This document shows, in pieces, positions 1 through 6,723 of a DNA stretch of 14,339 nucleotides. Each line of letters opens with the position of its first letter. Position 1 is the first letter of the stretch. This DNA is from Thermoprotei archaeon. GTDB taxonomy: Archaea > Thermoproteota > Thermoprotei_A > Sulfolobales > Fervidicoccaceae. The DNA lies in assembly GCA_022759165.1 (NCBI GenBank), contig JAEMPT010000106.1:1-14339 (forward strand), in the 5' to 3' direction. Made by a program: the position numbers and the translations under genes. The notes below the pieces were generated by a model, which had not been told where the DNA came from, did not search any database, and saw only the letters and a program-made list of their open reading frames with translations.

Positions 1-39
1 ACTACTTATATGGAAGATCTTTTAAAGGATTTAGCTTGA
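1..39 (+). CDS. Possible 3' end of an upstream gene (partial)
   Basis: Frame 1 is open from the window edge and ends with TGA at 37-39, reading ...TTYMEDLLKDLA. The codons look coding (GAA GAT CTT TTA AAG GAT) and the peptide resembles an amphipathic C-terminal helix. Only 12 codons are visible, so family and function cannot be assigned. Frame 3 is also open to a stop near 45-47, so the frame choice is uncertain. Confidence 0.3.
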   Translation, partial: TTYMEDLLKDLA

Positions 40-51
40 AAAACTAATGTG

Positions 52-61
52 CTTATATTTT
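52..61 (+). promoter_or_regulatory. Putative TATA box for the VTT-domain gene
   Basis: The AT stretch CTTATATTTT is centred near base 56. An archaeal start site about 26 bases downstream would fall near 82. That is after the ATG at 73 but before the TTG at 106, which has a GGAGGAG motif at 94-100. The promoter position therefore supports the later start codon. Confidence 0.35.
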
Positions 62-105
62 ATTAAGAATGGATGATAGAAGCTAAGTGGTGCGGAGGAG
101 AAAAA

Positions 106-801
106 TTGTTTGAAAGTATCGGAAGCCTCGTGAGTCAGTACGGTTTGTGGGGTGTATTTTTAGCAAGCTTCATCGGCAACGCAATACCGTACTCAGCTGT
201 TCCGTATGTTGCTTTCATTCTAGCATATTCGGCAACTTCAAACATAACCAATGAGTTAGCTATTGCAATAGCTGGAGGAGGAGGAGCAACGCTGGGGAAG
301 GTTTTGATATTTCTAGTATCCAATTTAGGAGGAAAAAAGGCCTCTAAAGAAAGCAAGGAAAATGTTGAGCTATTCCTTTCTCTGATCAGGAAAAAGTACA
401 TCGGTTTTATTATTATTGTACTATTCGCGTTAACTCCTCTGCCTGATGACGTAATTTATGTTCCGCTTGGTATAGCTGGATATAAATTCTTGAGTTTCTT
501 AGTTGGAGTTTTCATTGGAAAGTTTCTGCTTGTTCTAATAGTATCTATACTAGGAAAAGGAGCTTATTCTGTCATCGAATTCTCTCTAAACTCAAATCTA
601 ATAGTTCCAGGGATGATTCTGTTAGTTGTCGTTACCTTTTACCTGATATTGATGATTTTTTACCTCGATTGGAAAAAGGTCATAGTTGTATTCTCGGAAA
701 AGGGTTTTTTCGCGGCGACCTCGGAGTTTCTTAAGGAGATGCTACTGATATTGACTTTTAGACATGAAAACCTTCGAAAAAGGCTTTTTAAGAAAAAATA
801 A
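106..801 (+). CDS. VTT-domain (DedA/SNARE-associated type) membrane protein
   Basis: Integral membrane protein, 231 residues from TTG 106 or 242 from ATG 73. It has a hydrophobic N-terminal half with the FLASFIGNAIPYSAVPY re-entrant-like segment, a Gly-rich AGGGGATLGK stretch, a soluble Lys/Glu-rich loop, then the VTT-like FALTPLPDDVIYVPLGIAGY segment and two or three more membrane helices. The tail is basic (RKRLFKKK). The family includes bacterial DedA and eukaryotic VMP1/TMEM41 proteins, linked to lipid scrambling or transport; the archaeal role is not known. I prefer TTG 106 because GGAGGAG lies 5 bases upstream of it, while ATG 73 has no Shine-Dalgarno and lies ahead of the predicted transcription start. 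The gene stops two bases from the convergent gene. Family is fairly sure, substrate unknown. Confidence 0.75.
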   Translation: MFESIGSLVSQYGLWGVFLASFIGNAIPYSAVPYVAFILAYSATSNITNELAIAIAGGGGATLGKVLIFLVSNLGGKKASKESKENVELFLSLIRKKYIGFIIIVLFALTPLPDDVIYVPLGIAGYKFLSFLVGVFIGKFLLVLIVSILGKGAYSVIEFSLNSNLIVPGMILLVVVTFYLILMIFYLDWKKVIVVFSEKGFFAATSEFLKEMLLILTFRHENLRKRLFKKK

Positions 802-803
802 AT
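777..803 (-). terminator. Putative T-run terminator of the HMG-CoA synthase operon
   Basis: Read on the minus strand just past the stop at 804, the sequence runs TTTATTTTTTCTTAAAAAG and then another T5 run. Oligo-T runs terminate archaeal transcription. The run lies inside the last codons of the convergent VTT gene, which are Lys/Phe-rich (KRLFKKK). This is inferred from base composition only. Confidence 0.35.
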
Positions 804-1121
804 TTAAAGCTCTCCCTTCTCGAGCTTCTCCAAAGCTAATTTCTTCGCTGCCTCGAAATCCAGTTGAAAGTTAGAATCTAGTGGTATTTCATATAGCAAT
901 GGCTTTATTTTTCCATCTTCTAGCTCAACCAAAAGCTGAGGTAAGCCAGCCATACCGAATTCGTCCGTAACTCCGTGTTCTATTGCAAAGACGTAATCTT
1001 CTATTTTAACTTCGAGCTCGACACCTAGCATTTGAGCAAGTTCGTTTGACATTCGCAACCATTGCTTATGATAAGGATGGTGTTCCGCAGTTACTAATAT
1101 TAATTTTTTTGCCTTTGCCAT
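804..1121 (-). CDS. Thioredoxin-fold-like protein with HPYH instead of CPYC
   Basis: Small soluble protein of 105 residues, last gene of the HMG-CoA synthase operon. The order of elements resembles a thioredoxin/glutaredoxin fold: strand KLILVTA (6-12), then HPYH (15-18) at the place where glutaredoxins carry CPYC, an amphipathic helix (19-32), strand VELEVKI (34-40), and GLPQLLVELEDGKI (59-72) with Pro61 in the cis-proline position before a strand pair. There is no cysteine anywhere, so thiol redox chemistry is excluded. His14, His15 and His18 could bind a metal or ligand, but that is speculation. ATG 1121 is chosen because GAGGT lies 8 bases upstream; ATG 1172 would add 17 unstructured residues without a comparable site. 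A TATA-like ATATTAATA near 1176 could give the gene its own promoter. I infer the fold from pattern and do not recognise a named family. Confidence 0.6.
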   Translation of the reverse strand: MAKAKKLILVTAEHHPYHKQWLRMSNELAQMLGVELEVKIEDYVFAIEHGVTDEFGMAGLPQLLVELEDGKIKPLLYEIPLDSNFQLDFEAAKKLALEKLEKGEL

Positions 1122-1192
1122 AATGGGTAACCTCTCATCATGCGTGCTAGTGCTATTTTGCAAAAAAGGCATTATTAATATCTTTCATCCAT

Positions 1193-1621
1193 TTACTGCC
1201 CCTGTTTAGAGGACCCAGATCTATGAGCTGGCCTGAACTTCATTCCATAGTAGATTAGCCCCGCCGTACCGTCCTGCTTTACTCTCCTGAATACCATTTC
1301 CATCTCTGCTCCTTCCCTTAGCTCATCCTCACTTAAGACATCAACGATTTGTGCCATCACGTTTACTTCGCCCAGATTAATTAAACCTATGTAAATTGGT
1401 TTCTGGTCTTCAAAGTAGAAGGGAACTTCGTAAAGCTTTGTCCAAGAAATCAGCTTCCCCTCTCTCGGAGGGGTTCTTTGTTCCAGATCGCTCGAACCGC
1501 ATTTAGGGCAAACGTGTTTTGGCGGGTAAAAGGCATAACCGCATTTTTTGCATTTTGAATATGCTAGTGTGTAATGAAGTTTCCTTATCCTCCAGAACTT
1601 AGATATTGAAAGTCTTTCCAT
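1193..1621 (-). CDS. DUF35 zinc-ribbon/OB-fold acyl-CoA-binding protein
   Basis: 142 residues. An N-terminal helix (about 1-22) leads into a rubredoxin-like zinc ribbon with Cys24, Cys27, Cys38 and Cys41 (CKKC...CPKC). An OB-fold follows (about 50-125: GKLISWTKLYEV, IYIGLINL, VMAQIVDV, MEMVFRRV). Length and order match the DUF35 family. In methanogens a protein of this family holds thiolase and HMG-CoA synthase together and forms the shared CoA channel, so acetoacetyl-CoA is passed on directly. The position straight after the thiolase gene fits that role. GAGGTGAT upstream of ATG 1621 overlaps the thiolase stop, suggesting coupled translation. Family assignment is firm; the complex here is inferred. 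Confidence 0.88.
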   Translation of the reverse strand: MERLSISKFWRIRKLHYTLAYSKCKKCGYAFYPPKHVCPKCGSSDLEQRTPPREGKLISWTKLYEVPFYFEDQKPIYIGLINLGEVNVMAQIVDVLSEDELREGAEMEMVFRRVKQDGTAGLIYYGMKFRPAHRSGSSKQGQ

Positions 1622-1631
1622 TTATATCACC

Positions 1632-2786
1632 TCAAACCTTTTCCAGCAAGATCCCAGAAAGCACGGTTCCAATTCCTCCCATTGAGACTACTAATCCTAA
1701 TTCTCCGTTGACTCTCGCGCCCTTTGCTTTGCCATCTGATAGCAATGAAGTTACTTCGGCCACCTGGTAAACGCCTGTAGCTCCGAACGGATGACCTCTT
1801 GACTTTGTGCCACCGGTGACGTTTATAGATGGTTTGTCTCCAAGCCTGTATCTCCCATCAAGAATGCTTCTAAGACCACTTCCCTTATCCGATAATCCTA
1901 ATCCCTCGATGATTATGGGGGCAGATATAGTATAGTCATCCGATATTTCAATTAAATCGACTTTTTTAATATCTATGCTACTGCCTTTTTCCAATGCATC
2001 TTTGACGCATTTTAAAGCATAGAACTCGTCTAAATTTTCCCTTAGTGAAAGTTCCATTAAATGTGAAGACGAGTATCCGAACTTTATCTCTGCCAGCCTT
2101 TTCTCCTTGGGAATTGAAGAATCCTCAGCGCTAACTATTACTGCCGCAGAACCGTCACTTACTGGAGGTGAGTGAAGAACTCTCAATGGGGAAGAAACGA
2201 TATCGGAGGAATTTACCTGTTCTTTAGTAATCTTGAACTTGAGCTGAGCATGAGGGACGTCTAAAGCGTTTTCATGCATGAGAATCGGCCATGCTCCTAA
2301 GTCCTCCTCACTATATTTATATTTAGATAAGTAAGATCTGGCGAGAATGGCGAAACCGCTTGCTAAAGTGCTACCGTAGAATGCTTCGTGCTCAGCATTC
2401 ATGAAAGTGGAGATTGAATGGTTGAAAACGGATCCTATATAGTCCGACATCTTTTCTACGCCTATTACTAGCACGTTCTTAGCCAGTCCGGACTTTACTA
2501 AAGACGAGGCTGTGAGGACGGCCGATGCGCCACTGGCTCCCCCATTTTCAACTGTCATGGTGAGTTTCCCTGAAAACCCAATATCTTCTGCTATAAGCGA
2601 GGACAAAAGATTCTGAGACTGCAATATTCCACCAAATGAGTTCGCTACAATCAATGCATCTATTTCCCGCAGCTCTCCCCCTTTGTTTTCTATATCTTTT
2701 ACCGACTTAAATGCAAGATCTTCCAATGTCTCGCCGAACCACTTGGAAATCTTAGAAAGGCCATATCCAGTAATGAAAACGCGCAT
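1632..2786 (-). CDS. SCP-x-type thiolase-like protein lacking the nucleophilic cysteine
   Basis: 384 residues, the length of archaeal thiolases that condense two acetyl-CoA to acetoacetyl-CoA. The fold is retained: TVENGGASGASA (78-89) for the N-terminal active-site loop, VLVIGVEKMSD (105-115), PLRVLHSPPVSDGSAAVIV (200-218), EISDDYTISAP (280-290), GGTKSRGHPFGATG (325-338) with catalytic His332, and VVSMGGIGT (366-374). The family pattern of the first loop is VEAAC(A/G)SG; here the Cys position is Gly83 (GGA, 2540-2538). The usual HD(C/A)F motif reads SDDY, so that His is also absent. The only cysteine is Cys260, outside the active-site motifs. There is no frameshift, so it is an intact gene, perhaps a structural or altered-function partner. 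The Shine-Dalgarno GGAGGCGAT lies in the end of the synthase gene, one base between the two reading frames. Confidence 0.85.
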   Translation of the reverse strand: MRVFITGYGLSKISKWFGETLEDLAFKSVKDIENKGGELREIDALIVANSFGGILQSQNLLSSLIAEDIGFSGKLTMTVENGGASGASAVLTASSLVKSGLAKNVLVIGVEKMSDYIGSVFNHSISTFMNAEHEAFYGSTLASGFAILARSYLSKYKYSEEDLGAWPILMHENALDVPHAQLKFKITKEQVNSSDIVSSPLRVLHSPPVSDGSAAVIVSAEDSSIPKEKRLAEIKFGYSSSHLMELSLRENLDEFYALKCVKDALEKGSSIDIKKVDLIEISDDYTISAPIIIEGLGLSDKGSGLRSILDGRYRLGDKPSINVTGGTKSRGHPFGATGVYQVAEVTSLLSDGKAKGARVNGELGLVVSMGGIGTVLSGILLEKV

Positions 2787-2787
2787 C

Positions 2788-3858
2788 TCAATCGCCTCCG
2801 ATCTTCTTGATTAGCCTTCTGAACTTTGCATATTCTGAATACGTAATGTTCACTTTCCGTTTCAAATAATAAGAAACGGTAGGAGCGAGGCTTCTCTTAA
2901 CTTCAGCTTTATCAGTAACAATAATGCTATAAGCGTCGCTCCCAGCACCGCTACCGAATGGAGCCAAAAGTATTCTTGAACCGGCCTTGGCTATATCCAG
3001 TAGGTTACTCAGACCAGATAAAGCTGAACCGTTGTAAGTATTTCCTACAAAGGGCGTAAGCAGACCGGGGATCACCTTATCCTTTGGAAACCCCAACCTT
3101 TCACCAACCTTCAAAGGGAACTTACCATTTGGTTGATGGAAAACTGCATAATCGAAGTCTGATGCTCTAAGGCCGGTCTTTTCCAACAGACCCTTAACGG
3201 CATTTATTATGTGGTCGAAGTACGCTGGTTCTCCGGTAAACGCTTCACCGTGCAGCGGATATGGGCTAAGGCCTCTTCTCCAGAAATCAGGGGTATCAGT
3301 TACATAAGAGTAAGAAGCTTCGAATACAGCTGCCGCCTCTCTGCTAGGACCTATTACAAAGGCCGAGGCTCCGCTGCTTGCTGTAAATTCTAAGATGTCC
3401 CCTGGGTTTGCCTGAGCCGTATCGCTTCCCACAGCAAGGGCATATCCTATCATACCTGATGAGACTAGTCCGATGGAGGCTCTCATTCCCTCGCTACCCG
3501 CCCTACAAGCAAATTCCAAATCGCTCGCCATAGTATCAGGAGTAATCCCCAAAGCTTCAGCTAATATCGTCGCACTTGGCTTTACTGCATATGGCTTAGA
3601 TTCGGTACCAAAAAATACCGCACCGATCTTTTTTGGGTCAATCTCCGAACGCGCAATAGCATTCCTTGCAGCCTCGTAGCCCATTGTCGTAGCATCCTCG
3701 TCGATATAAGCCACTGCTTTCTCCTTCATACCTAGGCCATTTCCTGTCCCATTTGGAAAGCCCCATTCCTTTTCGATCTCCTCCATAGATAACCTATAAA
3801 TTGGAAAATAACTTCCCCAGCCAACTATCCCTACTTTGGATTCCGGTAACACGCTCAA
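2788..3858 (-). CDS. Hydroxymethylglutaryl-CoA synthase, archaeal type
   Basis: 356 residues, first gene of the operon. It condenses acetyl-CoA with acetoacetyl-CoA to HMG-CoA in the cytosolic mevalonate pathway for isoprenoid lipids. Family features are complete: N-terminal KVGIVGWGSYFPIYRL, GTESKPYAVKPSA with the likely general base Glu86, DLEFACRAGSEGMR with nucleophile Cys118, YPLHGEAF, VFHQPNGKFP with His241, VGNTYNGSALSGL and the C-terminal FGSGAGSDAYSI. Length matches the roughly 350-residue archaeal enzymes, which lack the eukaryotic C-terminal extension. The start is TTG 3858, with GAGGAG six bases upstream and no ATG upstream in frame. The next gene starts one base past this stop. 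It is catalytically intact, in contrast to the adjoining thiolase. Confidence 0.93.
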   Translation of the reverse strand: MSVLPESKVGIVGWGSYFPIYRLSMEEIEKEWGFPNGTGNGLGMKEKAVAYIDEDATTMGYEAARNAIARSEIDPKKIGAVFFGTESKPYAVKPSATILAEALGITPDTMASDLEFACRAGSEGMRASIGLVSSGMIGYALAVGSDTAQANPGDILEFTASSGASAFVIGPSREAAAVFEASYSYVTDTPDFWRRGLSPYPLHGEAFTGEPAYFDHIINAVKGLLEKTGLRASDFDYAVFHQPNGKFPLKVGERLGFPKDKVIPGLLTPFVGNTYNGSALSGLSNLLDIAKAGSRILLAPFGSGAGSDAYSIIVTDKAEVKRSLAPTVSYYLKRKVNITYSEYAKFRRLIKKIGGD

Positions 3859-3908
3859 TTCGTTCTCCTCTTTCAGCTTTTGTCTTAAAGAGGTTAGATA
3901 GAAGTCGT

Positions 3909-3920
3909 ATTTATTTTTAA
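3909..3920 (-). promoter_or_regulatory. Putative TATA box for the HMG-CoA synthase operon
   Basis: The minus strand reads TTAAAAATAAAT here, centred about 57 bases before the TTG start. A start site about 26 bases downstream gives a leader of roughly 30 bases that contains the GAGGAG ribosome binding site. Position and composition fit an archaeal promoter; no BRE was clearly recognised. Confidence 0.4.
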
Positions 3921-3975
3921 CTAAATTTTGAAGCTATGTATTGCTTCGGTTTGAGACTTATTAATTTTGTTTAGC

Positions 3976-3984
3976 AATATATAA
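3976..3984 (+). promoter_or_regulatory. TATA-like element before the 189-residue gene
   Basis: AATATATAA is the best TATA match in the 137-base divergent intergenic region, facing the plus-strand gene. It lies only 15-20 bases before the ATGs at 3996/3999, closer than the usual 26 bases to a transcription start. A weaker element, TTATTAATT near 3959-3967, would fit a nearly leaderless transcript better. Which one works cannot be decided from sequence. Confidence 0.3.
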
Positions 3985-3995
3985 GACAGCGATGG

Positions 3996-4565
3996 ATGAT
4001 GGAAAAGCGCAAAATAGCTCTCAATTTCGTCGTTTTTACTGTAGACTCTGGACAAGGCAAAAAAACATATGCGATAGAAAATAGTTTGATATGTCAGCTT
4101 TTACCGCAGAACAGGATCCTTCTTATTCAAAAAATTGAGAGAGATTTAATGTCGTCAGAGGTTGTCGATGGAAAAATCATTGATAAGTGTTTCAGCGATA
4201 ATAATTTGAAGGAATTTCTGGATGAAGGGCTGAAGGCTGCGATGGGCATTAAGGGGAAAGAGCCTGAAAGGTTTGCCTTAAAATTTTTGAGTTCAGAAAT
4301 GAATAGGTTGATTTTCGGTGGGCTTTTTAATCGTGGGGTTCATTTAGATGTCTCTGGGAAAAAAGATCTCTTCTTAATTTCCCTCTATAGAGATCTGTTA
4401 CCCGAAGGAAGCAAGATATCTGTAAAGAGAAACGTAATTCAGCAAGCCACGGTTAGGGAAGCCAGCGATATCATATACATTGAAGAATCGGCATTGTCTG
4501 GAATAGAAAAGATGTTGAATTTGCTTATCAAAAAGGGTATGATTAAATTGCCTGAATCATTATAA
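3996..4565 (+). CDS. Protein of unknown function, 189 residues
   Basis: I do not recognise this family. It is soluble, with no signal peptide or membrane helix, and Lys/Glu/Leu-rich. The N-terminal part alternates strands (KIALNFVVFTVD, TYAIENSLICQLL, RILLIQKIERDLM), the middle is helical (LKEFLDEGLKAAMGI, FALKFLSSEMNRLIFGGLFNRG), and the end has KDLFLISLYRDLLPEGSKISV followed by two helices (SGIEKMLNLLIKKGMI). Two cysteines (31 and 63) form no motif. The body reads like a small alpha/beta protein, not a shadow frame. The start is either ATG 3996 or ATG 3999; there is no obvious Shine-Dalgarno, so it may be leaderless. It is divergent from the HMG-CoA synthase operon, convergent with the ABC transporter operon, and apparently monocistronic. 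Confidence 0.7.
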   Translation: MMEKRKIALNFVVFTVDSGQGKKTYAIENSLICQLLPQNRILLIQKIERDLMSSEVVDGKIIDKCFSDNNLKEFLDEGLKAAMGIKGKEPERFALKFLSSEMNRLIFGGLFNRGVHLDVSGKKDLFLISLYRDLLPEGSKISVKRNVIQQATVREASDIIYIEESALSGIEKMLNLLIKKGMIKLPESL

Positions 4566-4567
4566 TG

Positions 4568-5728
4568 CTACATAATAAAAAAGCCGCGAGCCTTCTCTAT
4601 CTTCTTATTCCCTTCAAATAGCCAGCAGTTAACCAATCTACCATCCTCAGCGACATAATAGGGCGGATCCTGAAGCGGGCATTTGCTCTTAAGATTTTCG
4701 ATGTTCTTTTCGTACTCAACACACCTTGGGTGGAACCTGCACCCAGGTGGTATGTTAGCTGCGCTTGGTATTTCGCCTTTTATTGGTACGTCCCTCATTC
4801 TAAGCCTGTTGGATGGATTAGGCTCAGGAATAGCTGCTACCAGAGCCTTGGTATATGGATGAAGAGGATTTTCAATGATCCTTCTAGTATCACCCATTTC
4901 TACAATGCGTCCTAAGTACATTATAGCAATCCTATCGCATATATATCTGGAGACAGCTAAATCGTGTGTTATAAATATGTAGCTTAATCCTCTTTCTCGC
5001 TTTATGGTTTGAAGCAACTCCAGCATTTCTGCCCTTATAGATACATCTAACATTGATACAGGCTCATCTGCTACAACGATCTTAGGGTTCATGATTATTG
5101 CTTTCGCTATAGCGATCCTCTGCCTTTGACCTCCAGAAAGCTGATGTGGGTGCCTATCCACGAAGTCTTCGGGTGGTTTCAGCTTGACAGTCTCAAGAGC
5201 TCTATATACAGTTTCCAGCTTCTCTTCCTCGGTTAGTTGGAATTTGTGTATCTCGAGTGGCTCCTTTAGAATGTCCAATATTTTATACCTTGGATTTAGG
5301 CTGCCATATGGATCCTGATAAATTATCTGTATATCCCTTCTCACCGGTTTCATCTTTTTAGGATGGATGGCGAAAATATCAACGTAGTCCTCTCCGTCAA
5401 CGTTAACTCCATTTTTCTTAAGATCTTCGAGTGTCTCTTTTCTTGCTCTAAATAGGCCTACGCCGTCTGTCACTGGTACTAACCTGAGCAATGATTTCCC
5501 CGTAGTCGTTTTGCCACATCCGCTTTCACCAGCTAAACAGAATGTCTCCTTCTCTCTTACAAAGAATGAGATGGAATCTACAGCTCTAACGAACCTTTGC
5601 GGTCTGCCTTTCAGTATGTCTGAAAGGCCCCTCTTCAATGGAAACCATACTTTTAGCCCATCTACCATCAGCACAATATCTCTCTTGTTTGAGAACAGTT
5701 CCATTAGCTCCTTTTTGTCAACATTCAT
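4568..5728 (-). CDS. Peptide ABC transporter ATPase, OppF/DppF type
   Basis: 386-residue cytoplasmic nucleotide-binding subunit that powers the importer together with the D subunit. Seen: Walker A GESGCGKT (68-75), Q-loop Gln138 in YQDPYGSLNPRY, signature LSGGQRQR (197-204), Walker B IVVADEP (217-223) and H-loop His255. The C-terminal oligopeptide-transporter domain has HPYT and Cys330, Cys336, Cys350 and Cys368, the pattern that binds a [4Fe-4S] cluster in some family members. About 20 extra residues lie between Walker A and the Q-loop compared with bacterial OppF. ATG 5728 overlaps the upstream stop (ATGA) and has a GGGGGGTG site; the 47 codons open upstream of it overlap the D gene and are not credible. 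Last gene of the operon. The transported substrate is not evident. Confidence 0.92.
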   Translation of the reverse strand: MNVDKKELMELFSNKRDIVLMVDGLKVWFPLKRGLSDILKGRPQRFVRAVDSISFFVREKETFCLAGESGCGKTTTGKSLLRLVPVTDGVGLFRARKETLEDLKKNGVNVDGEDYVDIFAIHPKKMKPVRRDIQIIYQDPYGSLNPRYKILDILKEPLEIHKFQLTEEEKLETVYRALETVKLKPPEDFVDRHPHQLSGGQRQRIAIAKAIIMNPKIVVADEPVSMLDVSIRAEMLELLQTIKRERGLSYIFITHDLAVSRYICDRIAIMYLGRIVEMGDTRRIIENPLHPYTKALVAAIPEPNPSNRLRMRDVPIKGEIPSAANIPPGCRFHPRCVEYEKNIENLKSKCPLQDPPYYVAEDGRLVNCWLFEGNKKIEKARGFFIM

Positions 5729-6723
5729 TTCATAGCACCCCCCGACGACTGCTTTCCTGAATCGTACTTCCAGCACCTCACGAAGTGCCCCTTTTCTACT
5801 TCGACGAAGCCAGGCTCCTCTTTCTTGCATAATTCTTCTGCGTATTGACATCTTGGATTGAATTTGCAACCTGGAGGAGGAGAGATCAAGTTAGGGGGCT
5901 CACCTGGTATATATTGGAGCTTTTCTATAGGTCCCCTCAGCCTGGGTATGCTCCTTATTAGCGCAGATGTATATGGATGATAAGGCCTGTTGAAGATTAT
6001 CTCCGATGGGCCAAGCTCAACGATCCTCCCTGCATACATTATAGCTACTTTATCTGCCATTTCCGCTATTACACTCATATCATGTGTTATAAAGATAAAG
6101 CTTAGCTTTTTATCTTGCTTTAGTTTTTTCATCAGATTGAGGATCTGTGATTGGATTACTACGTCCAAAGCCGTGGTAGGCTCATCAGCTATAATTACAG
6201 ACGGCTCCAATGCTAAGGCCATTGCTATTACGGCCCTTTGTTTCATTCCGCCGCTGAGCTCATGGGGATATCTTTTCTCAATTTCTGGATTAAGTCCAAC
6301 CATTTTTAGGAGTTCTTTTACCTTTTCAAAGGCCTCCTTTTTGCTATAGTTCTTATGGTATATGAAGGGCTCAGCCAGCTGATAACCCACCGTATAAACG
6401 GGATTAAAGGCATTTATTGCACCCTGGAAGATCATGCTTATTTTTTCCCATAGTATTTTTTTCCTTCTCTCAGACTCAGAAAGGCTTAAGACTTCAATCC
6501 CGTCTATTTTTACCGAGCCTTCAACAACTCTACCTGGAGGTGGAACAAGACCCATCAGGCTCCAGGCAAGGGTTGATTTCCCGCATCCGCTTTCTCCAGC
6601 GATACCCAATATTTCCTCCTTTTCAAGCTTGAAGCTAACCTTTTCTACAGCTTTTACCATACCTCTGAATGTATAGTAACTGGTGCTGAGGTTCTCAACT
6701 TCTAGTACTGCTGTCAATGCCAT
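5725..6723 (-). CDS. Peptide ABC transporter ATPase, OppD/DppD type
   Basis: 332 residues from ATG 6723. Second nucleotide-binding subunit of the importer. Walker A GESGCGKS (43-50), Q-loop Gln100 in IFQGAINAFNPV (the FQ-AFNP pattern is typical of the D subunit, against QDPYGSLNP in F), signature LSGGMKQR (156-163), Walker B VIIADEP (176-182) and H-loop His214. The C-terminal domain has HPYT and Cys286, Cys292, Cys299 and Cys317, a possible Fe-S ligand set. The ATG overlaps the permease C stop as TGATG. However, the near-perfect GGAGGTGAT lies only two bases before that ATG; TTG 6717 would sit at ideal spacing, so the true N-terminus may be three residues shorter. GTG 6726 is also in frame. 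Confidence 0.92.
   Translation of the reverse strand: MALTAVLEVENLSTSYYTFRGMVKAVEKVSFKLEKEEILGIAGESGCGKSTLAWSLMGLVPPPGRVVEGSVKIDGIEVLSLSESERRKKILWEKISMIFQGAINAFNPVYTVGYQLAEPFIYHKNYSKKEAFEKVKELLKMVGLNPEIEKRYPHELSGGMKQRAVIAMALALEPSVIIADEPTTALDVVIQSQILNLMKKLKQDKKLSFIFITHDMSVIAEMADKVAIMYAGRIVELGPSEIIFNRPYHPYTSALIRSIPRLRGPIEKLQYIPGEPPNLISPPPGCKFNPRCQYAEELCKKEEPGFVEVEKGHFVRCWKYDSGKQSSGGAMK

Noticed and set aside
1122..1172. 17-codon N-terminal extension of the thioredoxin-like protein
   Set aside because: ATG 1121 has a well-spaced GAGGT and begins at the first strand of the fold; the extension has no such site and includes a T-run.
5729..5869. 47-codon N-terminal extension of the OppF-type ATPase
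   Set aside because: It overlaps the OppD coding region, is Arg-rich and unlike the family, while ATG 5728 has ATGA coupling and a Shine-Dalgarno site.
5990..6676. Plus-strand frames of 71-119 codons opposite the OppD-type ATPase
   Set aside because: They are antisense shadows of conserved ABC motifs on the minus strand, with Ser/Phe-rich translations typical of the reverse frame.
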